From Leptospiraceae bacterium (GTDB taxonomy: Bacteria > Spirochaetota > Leptospiria > Leptospirales > Leptospiraceae): a stretch of 64,000 bases of DNA. The stretch lies in NCBI GenBank assembly GCA_016708435.1, contig JADJFV010000004.1, positions 124,001-188,000 of the forward strand. The letters run 5' to 3'. The first letter of the stretch is position 1. Every line of letters begins with the position of its first letter. The position numbers and the translations under genes were made by a program. The notes under the pieces were generated by a model, which searched no databases, was not told where the DNA came from, and worked only from the letters and a program-made list of their open reading frames with translations. Below, one piece after another: positions 32,471 to 40,196 of this stretch.

Positions 32471-34240
32471 TTAATTAAATGGAGTTTTTTGTTTTGCGAT
32501 AACCTTATTAAATTTCTTATTTATTGAATCAAATAGCCTCTCAAATTTTTCTTCAGAAACCTGAGGTAACAAATTTGAATAATTACTTGGTATTTTTTGA
32601 ATGAACAGTTTCGCTATTCTAGTTTTAAAAAAATCTATACCAATATTTTCAAATGCCTTCTCATACCGATGTATTATTCTTGGAATGGAATTGTTTAAAG
32701 CCAAAGTTTTTCCTATTAACTCTTTTTGATATGCTTCTTTTACAAGCTTATCAAATACATCATTATCAATTAAATCCTCAATATCCATTTCAGATATCTT
32801 CAAATCAATTTCATTTACGAAAATTATATTGTCTTCCTTTAATAGCTTTGATTTAAGCATTTCGTTTGCAGCATTTGTTGCTGTTTTTTCTGCATCTAAT
32901 AAGGTTACTATTTTTAAATTCTGTGAAACTAATAGGGAAACTAAATAGGTAATTTTTGTTGCTCCACCTGCTGGAGTTATCACAATTTTTCGTTCCAAGC
33001 ATTTCTTTCCCTTCTCTTGTAATAGTTGTGATATAGTAGATATATACCAATAATCTGTTATTCCTTCTACTATTAAGGTCATGTCACCTATAAATAAAGT
33101 CTGTGTAATATCATAGCCTGTAGCTGCTTGCAAAGGAAACAGAGTCTTATCGTCTCCTTGTGGATCGTTATTTACATATGTCCCCCTCTCTGTTTCAATG
33201 TTTACCGTTCGAATAGACTCAATAGAGTTTATAGGAATCATAAACGGCGAATGTGTTGTAAATAGTATTTGATTTGTAAAATCTTTTGCAAAATGGTTGA
33301 GTAAATCTTTTTGTGCCACAGCATGAAGATATAATCCTGGTTCGTCTAATAGCAAAATGGCATTTTTAGCTATACCATCCATAGTATCAGCGGCGAAAGT
33401 TATGTAGAAAGAGAAAAACCATTTAAAACCGCGGCTTCTTTCATTAAAATTTACCTCTACATCATAACTTGCATTCGGATCAGAAATGAGAGTATCAAAA
33501 TGTCCACCATCAAGGTTGAATCGAATTTTAAGAGCTCTATCTTTCCAAAGTTCTTTTATTTTTTTTGTTACTACTGCTCCAGCTCGATTAGTTAGTTGCT
33601 GTCGAAGTTCATAACTTTGCGACTGTAAAGCTTGTAATTCTTGCGGATTTAATCCTGATACTTTCATGAGTTTGTCAAAATACTTATCTAATTCATTATT
33701 CTGTCCATTTGCTTTCCTTGCTATATATTGTTCAATATTTGCGTGACCGTTCAAATCGGGGTAGTCGGCTAAATAAATAAATTTTGGCAAAATGGATAGA
33801 ACCCAGTTATCGATGTCCGTTTTAATATTTTTTTGCGAACTATCTTCCGCAGTTTGAATAAAATCTTTTTCTTCCAACCTATCAATATTAATAATGTACG
33901 CTGCTTTGTATGTCCTACCAATATAAACTTGACCAATGGGTTTTTGAATAGAAAATTTACTTTTAAACTCATCCATCTCAGATTTTATAAGATTCCATTT
34001 TGTTTCTACTACCAATAAGTTATCTTGATATGTAGAAAGATGCCGATCTCTTGGAAAATCTTTTACCTTATTAAAATTCGTCATTTTTCCGTCAGCAGGA
34101 TTGAGATTATATAGTGCGTTTAATATGTTAGTCTTGCCGCTTTCATTGCGACCAACTAGGGGTGTTATCCTTGTAGTTTTGATCCATTCACTATTATTAA
34201 TTGATCTGTAATTGCTTATTCTAAACTCTGTTAATTCCAC
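32471..34240 (-). CDS. OLD-family ATPase/TOPRIM nuclease
   Basis: The preferred start is the GTG at 34240, with AGGGG upstream, giving about 589 residues; a longer frame opens at 34282. The N-terminal ABC-type ATPase has GRNESGKTN (Walker A, near residue 28), LLLDEPG (Walker B) and TTHSPFM (H-loop). A TOPRIM domain follows: TLIVEGITDYWYIS with the key Glu, and LLDAEKTA as the second acid motif. OLD proteins are DNA nucleases used in phage defence, alone or with partners (as in Gabija). No UvrD-like partner is seen, so it may act alone. It heads the restriction operon, 54 bp before hsdM. Confidence 0.85.
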   Translation of the reverse strand: MELTEFRISNYRSINNSEWIKTTRITPLVGRNESGKTNILNALYNLNPADGKMTNFNKVKDFPRDRHLSTYQDNLLVVETKWNLIKSEMDEFKSKFSIQKPIGQVYIGRTYKAAYIINIDRLEEKDFIQTAEDSSQKNIKTDIDNWVLSILPKFIYLADYPDLNGHANIEQYIARKANGQNNELDKYFDKLMKVSGLNPQELQALQSQSYELRQQLTNRAGAVVTKKIKELWKDRALKIRFNLDGGHFDTLISDPNASYDVEVNFNERSRGFKWFFSFYITFAADTMDGIAKNAILLLDEPGLYLHAVAQKDLLNHFAKDFTNQILFTTHSPFMIPINSIESIRTVNIETERGTYVNNDPQGDDKTLFPLQAATGYDITQTLFIGDMTLIVEGITDYWYISTISQLLQEKGKKCLERKIVITPAGGATKITYLVSLLVSQNLKIVTLLDAEKTATNAANEMLKSKLLKEDNIIFVNEIDLKISEMDIEDLIDNDVFDKLVKEAYQKELIGKTLALNNSIPRIIHRYEKAFENIGIDFFKTRIAKLFIQKIPSNYSNLLPQVSEEKFERLFDSINKKFNKVIAKQKTPFN

Positions 34241-34413
34241 TATTAGCCCCTTTTTTACAAAATGTATTAAATAAAAAAACACCTTCGAAATGCTGACATC
34301 TCTAGCATTTTATGAATTTAGCATTTTTCTGTCTATCTCAAAAAATTGGAAAACTAAATTTATGGCTCTGGAAATTTAAAGTAGTAATAGACATATGGAA
34401 TGATTATTTTAAA

Positions 34414-34584
34414 TCACGGATACAATTTATCTCTATCCTTCTCCGGTTTCTCAAGAAAAGTCTTCAAAGCAAGATTGACAATAAAATTCCTAGACCTAGA
34501 CTTTCTTTTGGTTTCTTCTTCTAACTCCTCGCTCATCTCATTAGGAACTTGAATGGAAAAGATTGTTTTTTCTTTGTCTACCAT
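34414..34584 (-). CDS. Ribbon-helix-helix-type small regulator
   Basis: 56 residues from the ATG at 34584, which has AAAGAGG at good spacing. KTIFSIQVPNEMSEELEEET is a strand plus first helix, and SRSRNFIVNLALKTFLEK the second helix, of an Arc/CopG-like DNA-binding fold. It is the first minus-strand gene before the OLD and hsd genes. A perfect 10-bp inverted repeat lies 88 bp upstream, so it may regulate itself and the defence operon, perhaps also the divergent toxin-like gene. Confidence 0.6.
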   Translation of the reverse strand: MVDKEKTIFSIQVPNEMSEELEEETKRKSRSRNFIVNLALKTFLEKPEKDRDKLYP

Positions 34585-34671
34585 GATTGCCTCTTTTTTC
34601 ATCAAAAATCCTTAATTTTTAACTTTCAATCACTAAAATTATTAACTTTTAACTATTTTTGTTGTTTACTA

Positions 34672-34698
34672 TTAACAATTATTATTAGTAATTGTTAA
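34672..34698. promoter_or_regulatory. Candidate operator in the divergent promoter region
   Basis: TTAACAATTA (34672-34681) and its exact complement (34689-34698) with a 7-nt spacer, in an AT-rich stretch between the ribbon-helix-helix gene and the plus-strand toxin-like gene. The position suits binding by the small regulator; not proven. Confidence 0.4.
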
Positions 34699-34751
34699 TT
34701 ATTCACTATAAATAATATACCACTCAACCACCAAACAAAAGGAGACCACCG

Positions 34752-35387
34752 ATGCAACTCACGAACACACCGCCAAAAACAAAACACCGACCAACAGAAA
34801 ACGCCAATCCACCGATGGGGTTACTCTTAATTATCTTCGTGGTGGGATTTTTCGTCTTGACTATTTTCTTATCTGAGACACCGAAACCAAGCAATGATTT
34901 ATTCACCCTGGTGAATTTAGAATACAAGATAGATTCTGAGATTGCACTGACCAAAGAAGAGCGGGTAATCTACTGTAGACTCTTGCAGACTGTTAGAGGA
35001 ATTTATTTAGACAACTGTGAGAATTTAGATTTTAAAACTGTTTTTTCTGGTGGTCGGATTATCTATCAGTCTTCTAAGAGAAAGGATTGTGAAAAAACGG
35101 ATTTTCTGTTTAAGGATAAAAACAAAGCCTTGATTTGGGCGCGGGATCGTTTGGGGCATGATACGGAAAATATCTACGATAAAAAAAGAGGAATTCTTTT
35201 AGAATGGAAGAATCCGAAAGGGGATAAGGTCTATTGGAATCATGGAGACTGGGGCAAGGGACCCGGCTCTTCTAAGTTTCCTCATTTAAACTATTCCATT
35301 AGAAATTGTAATGGACATTTATTTTTAAAAGACAAAATTGTAAACAGGGGACAATGGGCAGAATTCGCTCGACATTTTAATCTATGA
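34752..35387 (+). CDS. Candidate membrane-tethered toxin-like protein
   Basis: 211 residues. A short polar N-terminus is followed by one membrane helix (GLLLIIFVVGFFVLTIFL, residues 23-40) and then a globular domain. The last 85 residues (ALIWARDRLGHDTENIYDKK, then KGDKVYWNHGDWGKGPGSS and FPHLNY...GHLFLK) are dense in Trp, His, Gly and Arg, like C-terminal nuclease domains of polymorphic toxins, but I cannot name the family. AGGAGA precedes the ATG. The stop overlaps the next start by 4 bp (ATGA), typical of toxin-immunity pairs. Toxin function is inference. Confidence 0.55.
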   Translation: MQLTNTPPKTKHRPTENANPPMGLLLIIFVVGFFVLTIFLSETPKPSNDLFTLVNLEYKIDSEIALTKEERVIYCRLLQTVRGIYLDNCENLDFKTVFSGGRIIYQSSKRKDCEKTDFLFKDKNKALIWARDRLGHDTENIYDKKRGILLEWKNPKGDKVYWNHGDWGKGPGSSKFPHLNYSIRNCNGHLFLKDKIVNRGQWAEFARHFNL

Positions 35388-35818
35388 ATATTTCAGAACT
35401 TACATTAAATCAAATCATTTCTACCAGTGGCGATTCTACTTTTCTCTCTTATAAGTATGAAAACCAAGTCCTCGAATTTACTCTTCATCATTCTGAATTG
35501 GACAATGATATTTTATTCAAAGTCGAAACCTCCGAGCTTCGTGTTTTGCTTCATGATAATTATGTTGGAGATACTACTTCTAAAACATGCTTCATAGAAC
35601 TTCTCGAACTTTCGAAAGCTTTACCAGTAGCGAATAATCACTATATACCTTCCTCTGATTTTGGTAAACTCATGCAAGAATGTAGGTTAGGTCTTAATCT
35701 GGTCTATGGCAAGAAAGTTGAGGATAATCGGTATTTTCTTTCTTTGAAAGGAACGCATACTTTGCTTTGTTGTGTCTTGAAGGATTTGAGTAAGTTTACA
35801 TTTCATGAAAACGGATAA
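35384..35818 (+). CDS. Candidate immunity protein for the preceding toxin-like gene
   Basis: 144 residues, soluble and acidic, no recognised family. It begins MNISELTLNQIISTSGDSTF and is beta-rich in the first half. Start and upstream stop overlap in ATGA, so the two genes are translated together in near-equal amounts. Size, acidity and placement suit an immunity or antitoxin role. No signal peptide is seen, so it would act in the cytoplasm. Confidence 0.5.
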   Translation: MNISELTLNQIISTSGDSTFLSYKYENQVLEFTLHHSELDNDILFKVETSELRVLLHDNYVGDTTSKTCFIELLELSKALPVANNHYIPSSDFGKLMQECRLGLNLVYGKKVEDNRYFLSLKGTHTLLCCVLKDLSKFTFHENG

Positions 35819-35832
35819 TCATAATTACCCCT

Positions 35833-35930
35833 GTCATTCCCGCGAAGGCGGGAATCCAGACTTTGAATCATATAATACTTAACACACAAATCTTTGTCTA
35901 ATTCTAGATTCCCGCCTGCGCGGGAATGAC
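35833..35930. repeat. Paired-hairpin repeat element (GTCATTCCCGCG family)
   Basis: Two 28-bp palindromic arms, 35833-35860 and 35903-35930, are inverted copies of one another (26 of 28). Each contains its own ATTCCCGCnnnnGCGGGAAT hairpin. The whole looks like a small non-autonomous mobile element ending in GTCAT/ATGAC. Confidence 0.65.
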
Positions 35931-35958
35931 AAAGCATTACCCTTCCTTTTACCTTCCG

Positions 35959-36097
35959 ATAAGAAGACTATAACTCAAAGACAGTGGATAACCCGCATTA
36001 AACTCGGTGCAAAGTCCATCTGGCTCAGGAGTTTAGATGGTATCATAACCGAGTTTGATGCCCCATCATAATTGCACAATAGTAAACGTCTTCTTAT
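35959..36097. ncRNA. Candidate structured RNA or folded mobile site (three nested stems)
   Basis: Three perfect stems nest in order: ATAAGAAGAC 35959-35968 with 36088-36097; AAACTCGGT 36000-36008 with 36048-36056; CCATCT 36016-36021 with 36035-36040. No known RNA family is recognised. It may equally be a remnant of a mobile element. Confidence 0.3.
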
Positions 36098-36222
36098 ACG
36101 CATTGTATACACGGGGTTAATTTCAATATACCTCTCATACCTTGTGCTCTTTGTGAAACCCTTGTGTTCCTTGTGTTAAAAAATCTTACCAGAACGAATG
36201 CGATGACCGTGTAACTAGCTCC

Positions 36223-36265
36223 TAATTACGCAGTTGAACCACTTATTGGTCGAACTGCGTAATTA
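36223..36265. repeat. 13-bp inverted repeat
   Basis: TAATTACGCAGTT and its exact complement, with further ACC/GGT pairing inside. An A-run and then a T-run follow, so it could end transcription on the plus strand. Confidence 0.5.
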
Positions 36266-36523
36266 TTAGAAAAAAATATTTTTTACTTATTTTATTCTTT
36301 TTAGTTTTCAAGACCCTATCACGAAGATTATTTTAACTGAACTACAGCAAGGCTTGCTATAAGAGCATAACAGCGATAATCCACTTCCCTCCTTTTCCCC
36401 TTTCGCAAAGGGGATAGGGGATTTTAGAAGAGGGGAAAACAAGCATATACCACAAATAATAAAAAGATGGGGAGAGGTAGTAAGTTAAGGAAATTATTTT
36501 TATGAAATTACTTTCAATTTATA

Positions 36524-36580
36524 CCAATTGCCAAAGGCAACTTCAAATCCCATATTTGATAATCTCATTTTGGCAATTGG
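36524..36580. repeat. 12-bp inverted repeat over the nuclease gene start
   Basis: CCAATTGCCAAA at 36524-36535 and its exact complement at 36569-36580. It covers the TTG at which the nuclease frame begins. Confidence 0.5.
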
Positions 36581-36965
36581 GAATACCACTTTTCCGAAAA
36601 AAGTTACACTTTATTTTTCAAAACTGGTATTTAAAGCAAAAGTCATCGAGGTAATCGATGGCGATACATTCAAAGGAGAAGTAGATCTTGGATTTGACGT
36701 AACAATAACAAGACATTTTCGCGTGTTCGGAATCGACACACCGGAAATCTTCAAACCGAAAACAGATTCAGAAAGAGTAAGAGGAATCCTGGCAAAAGAC
36801 AGAGCCTCAGAACTTCTTCTGGATAAGGAAGTAGAAGTTAAACTACATGGCACAGAAAAATATGGACGTGCTCTTGTAGAGGTTATTCTTCCGGGTAATC
36901 GTGATTATACTAATCTCATGATTCAAGAAGGATTTAGTAAAACAAAAGAGATGGTTGTGGCTTAG
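36528..36965 (+). CDS. Staphylococcal nuclease-like (thermonuclease) protein
   Basis: 145 residues from a TTG start, though the conserved core only begins near residue 32 (KAKVIEVIDGDTF). It has FRVFGIDTPE and KYGRALVEV, the Arg- and Asp-bearing motifs of SNase-fold nucleases. Such enzymes need Ca2+ and degrade DNA and RNA. No clear signal peptide is read in this frame. An ATG at 36502 with a better ribosome site is in another frame, so the true start or a lost base upstream is uncertain. It precedes the DUF6266-like genes by about 215 bp. Confidence 0.75.
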   Translation: MPKATSNPIFDNLILAIGNTTFPKKVTLYFSKLVFKAKVIEVIDGDTFKGEVDLGFDVTITRHFRVFGIDTPEIFKPKTDSERVRGILAKDRASELLLDKEVEVKLHGTEKYGRALVEVILPGNRDYTNLMIQEGFSKTKEMVVA

Positions 36966-36969
36966 AACG

Positions 36970-37071
36970 GTCACCTCGAACAGCCTCACCGTGAGAGGTC
37001 TATCTTGCTTAACACTATCGTTTTTTGTCAGATAGATTTCTCACGCTCGCTTTGGCTCGGTTCGAAATGAC
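36970..37071. repeat. Paired-hairpin repeat element (GTCAYYTCGAAC family)
   Basis: The left part (GTCACCTCGAAC...TGAGAGGTCTATCT) and right part (AGATAGATTTCTCA...GTTCGAAATGAC) are degenerate inverted copies of about 40 bp. It begins in GTCA and ends in TGAC like its neighbours. Non-coding. Confidence 0.55.
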
Positions 37072-37180
37072 TGTATAGTGGCATAATCATCATTAGCCAC
37101 ACGATGCGAAAAAGGACGACAATTAAAATCAAATAACTCAGCCCCGCAAAGATCGGGGCGAGAAAAAGGAACTTATTTAT

Positions 37181-37795
37181 ATGGGAAAATTAACAAAAAA
37201 AATATTAGGTAACGTTGGCGGAGCAGTTGGCGACATTACATTTTCAGGTTGGAACGGACAGACTGTTATCAAGGCAAAGTCAGAAGGTAGCAAAGCAGCA
37301 CCAACCACTGCACAGCTCTTTGTAAGAGAAAAGTTTAAGGCAATGTCAAACCTTGCCAGTGCATTTGCACACGTCATCCCAATCGGTTTGGATGGAAAGG
37401 CAGAAGGTGTCACTGACTACAATCTTTTTAGAAAGTTGAATTATTCAAATCTCTCTGGCACTGCCGGGGCTTTAGTTGTGGATAATTCAATGATTGTGCT
37501 CAGTCGAGGAAGGTTAGAAGTATTAGATACTCTAGGCGTCTCCATAGCTGGGAGGATCATCACAGTCAATTGGAATTATGACAATTATGGAAATGGCACG
37601 GATAAAGTGACTATAGTTGCATATTGTCCGGCTTTTAAACAATCCTATGCCAACACTGCCTCCATTCGTTCTACCGGTAACGCAGCATTATCCGTTCCTA
37701 GCATTTGGGCTACCAAACAAGTCTTTGTCTATGCCTTCACAGGCAACGCAGAGATTTCCAGTGCAACCCAATACGTAGGAGTTGTAACAGTTTAA
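37181..37795 (+). CDS. DUF6266-like protein
   Basis: 204 residues. The N-terminus KILGNVGGAVGDITFSGWNGQTVIKAK has the 'GxxGxVGxxxxxxWxGxxVIrxk' pattern I associate with DUF6266 proteins. PTTAQLFVREKF and a C-terminal half of alternating beta strands, ending VFVYAFTGN...SATQYVGVVTV, agree with it. Function unknown; the family is best known from Bacteroidetes. AAAAAGGA lies upstream, after a small GCCCCG/CGGGGC hairpin at 37141-37159. It is the first gene of a probable unit with the next three genes, although a repeat element lies in between. Confidence 0.65.
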   Translation: MGKLTKKILGNVGGAVGDITFSGWNGQTVIKAKSEGSKAAPTTAQLFVREKFKAMSNLASAFAHVIPIGLDGKAEGVTDYNLFRKLNYSNLSGTAGALVVDNSMIVLSRGRLEVLDTLGVSIAGRIITVNWNYDNYGNGTDKVTIVAYCPAFKQSYANTASIRSTGNAALSVPSIWATKQVFVYAFTGNAEISSATQYVGVVTV

Positions 37796-37812
37796 CAAGG
37801 AGGCTTTTTTTT

Positions 37813-37924
37813 AATCCCCCTTTGTCCCCCTTTAAAAAAGGGGGTTTCGATGAAGAGTGACTTTTTACAGAAAGACACTTCTTAGAACAAAACCCCCTTT
37901 CGCAAAGGGGGATCAAGGGGGATT
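37813..37924. repeat. Paired-hairpin repeat element (AATCCCCCTTT family)
   Basis: 35-bp ends (37813-37847 and 37889-37924) are inverted copies with a few mismatches, and each holds a CCCCCTTT/AAAGGGGG hairpin. It separates the two DUF6266-like genes. The hairpin core recurs at 36397-36413. Confidence 0.65.
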
Positions 37925-37950
37925 CTAACGCCTACTACTGAGTAACCACC

Positions 37951-38514
37951 ATGGCAAAAATATCAAAAGAATTACACAACCATATTTCAGGTAAACTTGG
38001 AAACGTTGTCTATTATCAGAGAAACGGTAATACCTTCGTTAGAAGTTTGCCTTCTAAATACAAAGACAAAGAAAGTGAAAAGCAAATCATCAACCGAAAA
38101 CGATTTTCGCAAGTCGGAAAGCTTTTTCAAATATTCAGACCAGCAATCAGGTATCATTTACCACCTGGAGCCTACAATAAAAGCTGCCTTTTCTATTCTT
38201 TGAATTCTTCCTTTGTAACCGCAACTCTAGACAATGTTTCTATAGAATACGACAAATTGGTATTATCCAATACTGTATTCAAGGAACTCATAGGGCTACA
38301 GGTTATTTCCTCTCCCAAGAAAGTTACCTTTCAATGGGAACCAGACAATCTACAGGATAATAGTTATTATGTTCTCTGTGTTGTCTATGCGAAAGGAATA
38401 CAGCAAGTTTATGTTTCCGATGTCAAAAGAAAGGAACTCTCTGCTACAATAAATCTACCCGATGGTGCGGGGGAGATTATAACTTACACAATCGCACACA
38501 GGCGGACAGCATGA
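37951..38514 (+). CDS. Second, shorter DUF6266-like protein
   Basis: 187 residues. ISGKLGNVVYYQRNGNTFVRSLP copies the N-terminal pattern of the upstream DUF6266-like protein, and QIINRKRFSQVGKLFQIFRP replaces its PTTAQL...REKF segment. The rest is beta-rich and diverged. The ATG overlaps nothing upstream, but the stop overlaps the next start by 4 bp. The pair may be structural subunits of one assembly; this is inference. Confidence 0.55.
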   Translation: MAKISKELHNHISGKLGNVVYYQRNGNTFVRSLPSKYKDKESEKQIINRKRFSQVGKLFQIFRPAIRYHLPPGAYNKSCLFYSLNSSFVTATLDNVSIEYDKLVLSNTVFKELIGLQVISSPKKVTFQWEPDNLQDNSYYVLCVVYAKGIQQVYVSDVKRKELSATINLPDGAGEIITYTIAHRRTA

Positions 38515-39344
38515 CTGATCTATTGGTAAATATCAAAAAGAATGTATACGAGCTAGTATCTGCTATTTTATTTATTGCACTATTCTATTTTAAAAACAAG
38601 CTCATGCATGATTATTTTAGTTATCAAGGATTCTTTCAGTCTATTCGCTTTAAGATTTTAAAGATTGAAAAGCTTGCTCAGTTATTAGTTCTATCTGGTT
38701 CGGATAGAGTAGTTCTTTATGAGCTAATTGGAGATTATTTTATTCCTACCGCCTTTAGTTTACGGGATGGAATTAGTTTTCAACATTCTGAGAGAATTCC
38801 CAAAGCAAGTGGATTCTTTAATTGGTATCAGGCACTCGAAGAAGGAGGGGCAGAGATTTACAATGATTTGCCTGTATCTTCGCTTAATACCTGTAAGTCG
38901 ATTCAATATTCACTCATCAAGAACCAAGAAGGAAGACCAAAGGCAATCTTAATGTTGCACTTTGTTTTCCAATCAGAAGGGACATCTCACTTGGCTCTTC
39001 TCAAACAATACAAATTAAAATTAAAGGACATTTTATATATGCAAAAAGAAGATTCAAAAAAACTTCTCGCTGTTCTCATTTCTTTTCTTACAAGACTTGT
39101 AGAACTCATCACAATTAAAAATATTTTACGAATTGCTTTAATGGCTCTAAATATTCGTATCATTCAGTTTGAGCTTTCCCGCGAGGGGTATACGTTCGTT
39201 ACCCTCCCGATTTATGGATTACCCACAGAGATTCCGCTTGTCTTGCTTTTGTTTTTTGCGGCTCTTGCCAATTCTGGACTCTTAGAAGGATTTCTGTTTT
39301 TATATACCAAACTTTTTACACCCAAGACAGGGAGGAAAGCATGA
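38511..39344 (+). CDS. Membrane protein with central GAF/PAS-like region, unknown function
   Basis: 277 residues. A hydrophobic segment lies near residues 14-28 (LVSAILFIALFYF). A soluble region of about 130 residues (DRVVLYELIGDYFIPTAFSL...LMLHFVFQS) resembles a GAF- or PAS-type sensor fold. Two or three further membrane helices follow at about 180-260. Both ends overlap neighbours by 4 bp (ATGA), so it is part of a tightly coupled set with the DUF6266-like gene and the M23 peptidase. It could be a sensor or a holin-like pore component; neither is shown. Confidence 0.5.
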   Translation: MTDLLVNIKKNVYELVSAILFIALFYFKNKLMHDYFSYQGFFQSIRFKILKIEKLAQLLVLSGSDRVVLYELIGDYFIPTAFSLRDGISFQHSERIPKASGFFNWYQALEEGGAEIYNDLPVSSLNTCKSIQYSLIKNQEGRPKAILMLHFVFQSEGTSHLALLKQYKLKLKDILYMQKEDSKKLLAVLISFLTRLVELITIKNILRIALMALNIRIIQFELSREGYTFVTLPIYGLPTEIPLVLLLFFAALANSGLLEGFLFLYTKLFTPKTGRKA

Positions 39345-39751
39345 AACAGGTTAGTATTATTTCTCCTACCGGTAAATCGGTTCGACTCATGGATCATTTT
39401 GGGTCTGGTTTATTCAACGCTCCGAGAGGAAAAGAAAAACACAATGGAATCGATTTTATCTGTGAGCCTGGGCAAGTCATTGTTAGTCCTGTTGATGGAA
39501 TTGTAATTCGACAGGCATTTCCCTACACTGATAAGGATTATACAGGCGTTCTCTTAGCAAACGATTCTCTTAGTTTAAAGATGTTCTACTTTGTTCCAGA
39601 TAAGAAAGTTTTGGGTTCACGGGTCAAGCAAGGAGACAGACTCGGAATCGCTCAGGATATTTCCAAAAGGTATAACAGCAAGGATCGAAAGATGATTCCT
39701 CATATCCATCTCCAAATCGAGTGCCTAGACCCAACGGTGCTTATGTTATAA
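39341..39751 (+). CDS. M23 family (LytM-type) metallopeptidase
   Basis: 136 residues, catalytic domain only. Zn ligands are H34 and D38 in HNGIDF, and the HIH at 121-123 (PHIHLQIE). VSPVDGIVI and VKQGDRLGIA are typical strands. M23 enzymes cut peptidoglycan cross-bridges. There is no signal peptide, so it needs another export or release route, as with phage endolysins; the membrane protein encoded just upstream (4-bp overlap) could provide it. A strong terminator follows at 39777, closing the unit. Confidence 0.8.
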   Translation: MKQVSIISPTGKSVRLMDHFGSGLFNAPRGKEKHNGIDFICEPGQVIVSPVDGIVIRQAFPYTDKDYTGVLLANDSLSLKMFYFVPDKKVLGSRVKQGDRLGIAQDISKRYNSKDRKMIPHIHLQIECLDPTVLML

Positions 39752-39776
39752 TATTTTAGAAAGAAAACTTTTATTC

Positions 39777-39804
39777 GGGGGTGTGAGAACATCCCCATTT
39801 TTTT
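39777..39804 (+). terminator. Rho-independent terminator after the M23 peptidase
   Basis: An 8-bp stem (GGGGGTGT with ACATCCCC), a GAGA loop, then A and seven T. Ends the 37.2-39.75 kb unit. Confidence 0.85.
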
Positions 39805-39923
39805 ATATGTTTTTGCAGGTTGACCTGCTGAATGCATTTACGGAAAGTCTAACAAAATAAATCTTGACTAAGAAAGATGTTTTAAAAATCAGTTTAAAAA
39901 CTTAGTTTTAATGGAAGAGTTAT

Positions 39924-40118
39924 ATGTTATACGAAGACGAATTTGACGATGAATACGATGCGGAAGAAGAAGAGTATGATGACACAACTGTTACGATGGC
40001 ATGTGATGATTGTGATTATCGTTGGAAAATTTCTTTAGAGGTAGAAGACGAAGAGGATGCATACGAAGAGGACTTAATCTGTCCTATGTGTGGATCTTCC
40101 AATGTAGCTGAAATCTAA
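39924..40118 (+). CDS. Small acidic zinc-ribbon-like protein
   Basis: 64 residues. The N-terminal 22 residues are nearly all Asp, Glu and Tyr. Two Cys pairs follow (CDDC and CPMC), spaced like a zinc ribbon, with CPMCGSSNVAEI at the end. It is a stand-alone gene after the terminator. No function is known; the acidic tail could mimic DNA or bind a basic partner. Confidence 0.65.
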   Translation: MLYEDEFDDEYDAEEEEYDDTTVTMACDDCDYRWKISLEVEDEEDAYEEDLICPMCGSSNVAEI

Positions 40119-40196
40119 ATTAATTATAGTTAAGCTTAGTCAAATAGGGCGTGTTGCGTTTTGCCACGTCCTGTCGCAAGGAGCCTTTGAGGTAAA

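Larger units (their letters stand above)
35931..36527. other. Gene-free stretch packed with structured repeats
   Basis: No gene is supported. It holds a three-stem nested hairpin (35959-36097), a 13-bp inverted repeat (36223-36265), and a CCCCTTT/AAAGGGG hairpin (36397-36413) of the same kind as in 37813-37924. A ribosome-site-like AAGGAA and an ATG at 36502 also occur, but that frame is not the nuclease frame. Confidence 0.5.

Noticed and set aside
34724..34954. Minus-strand frame opposite the toxin-like gene
   Set aside because: Glycine-rich antisense of the membrane helix region; no signal or family.
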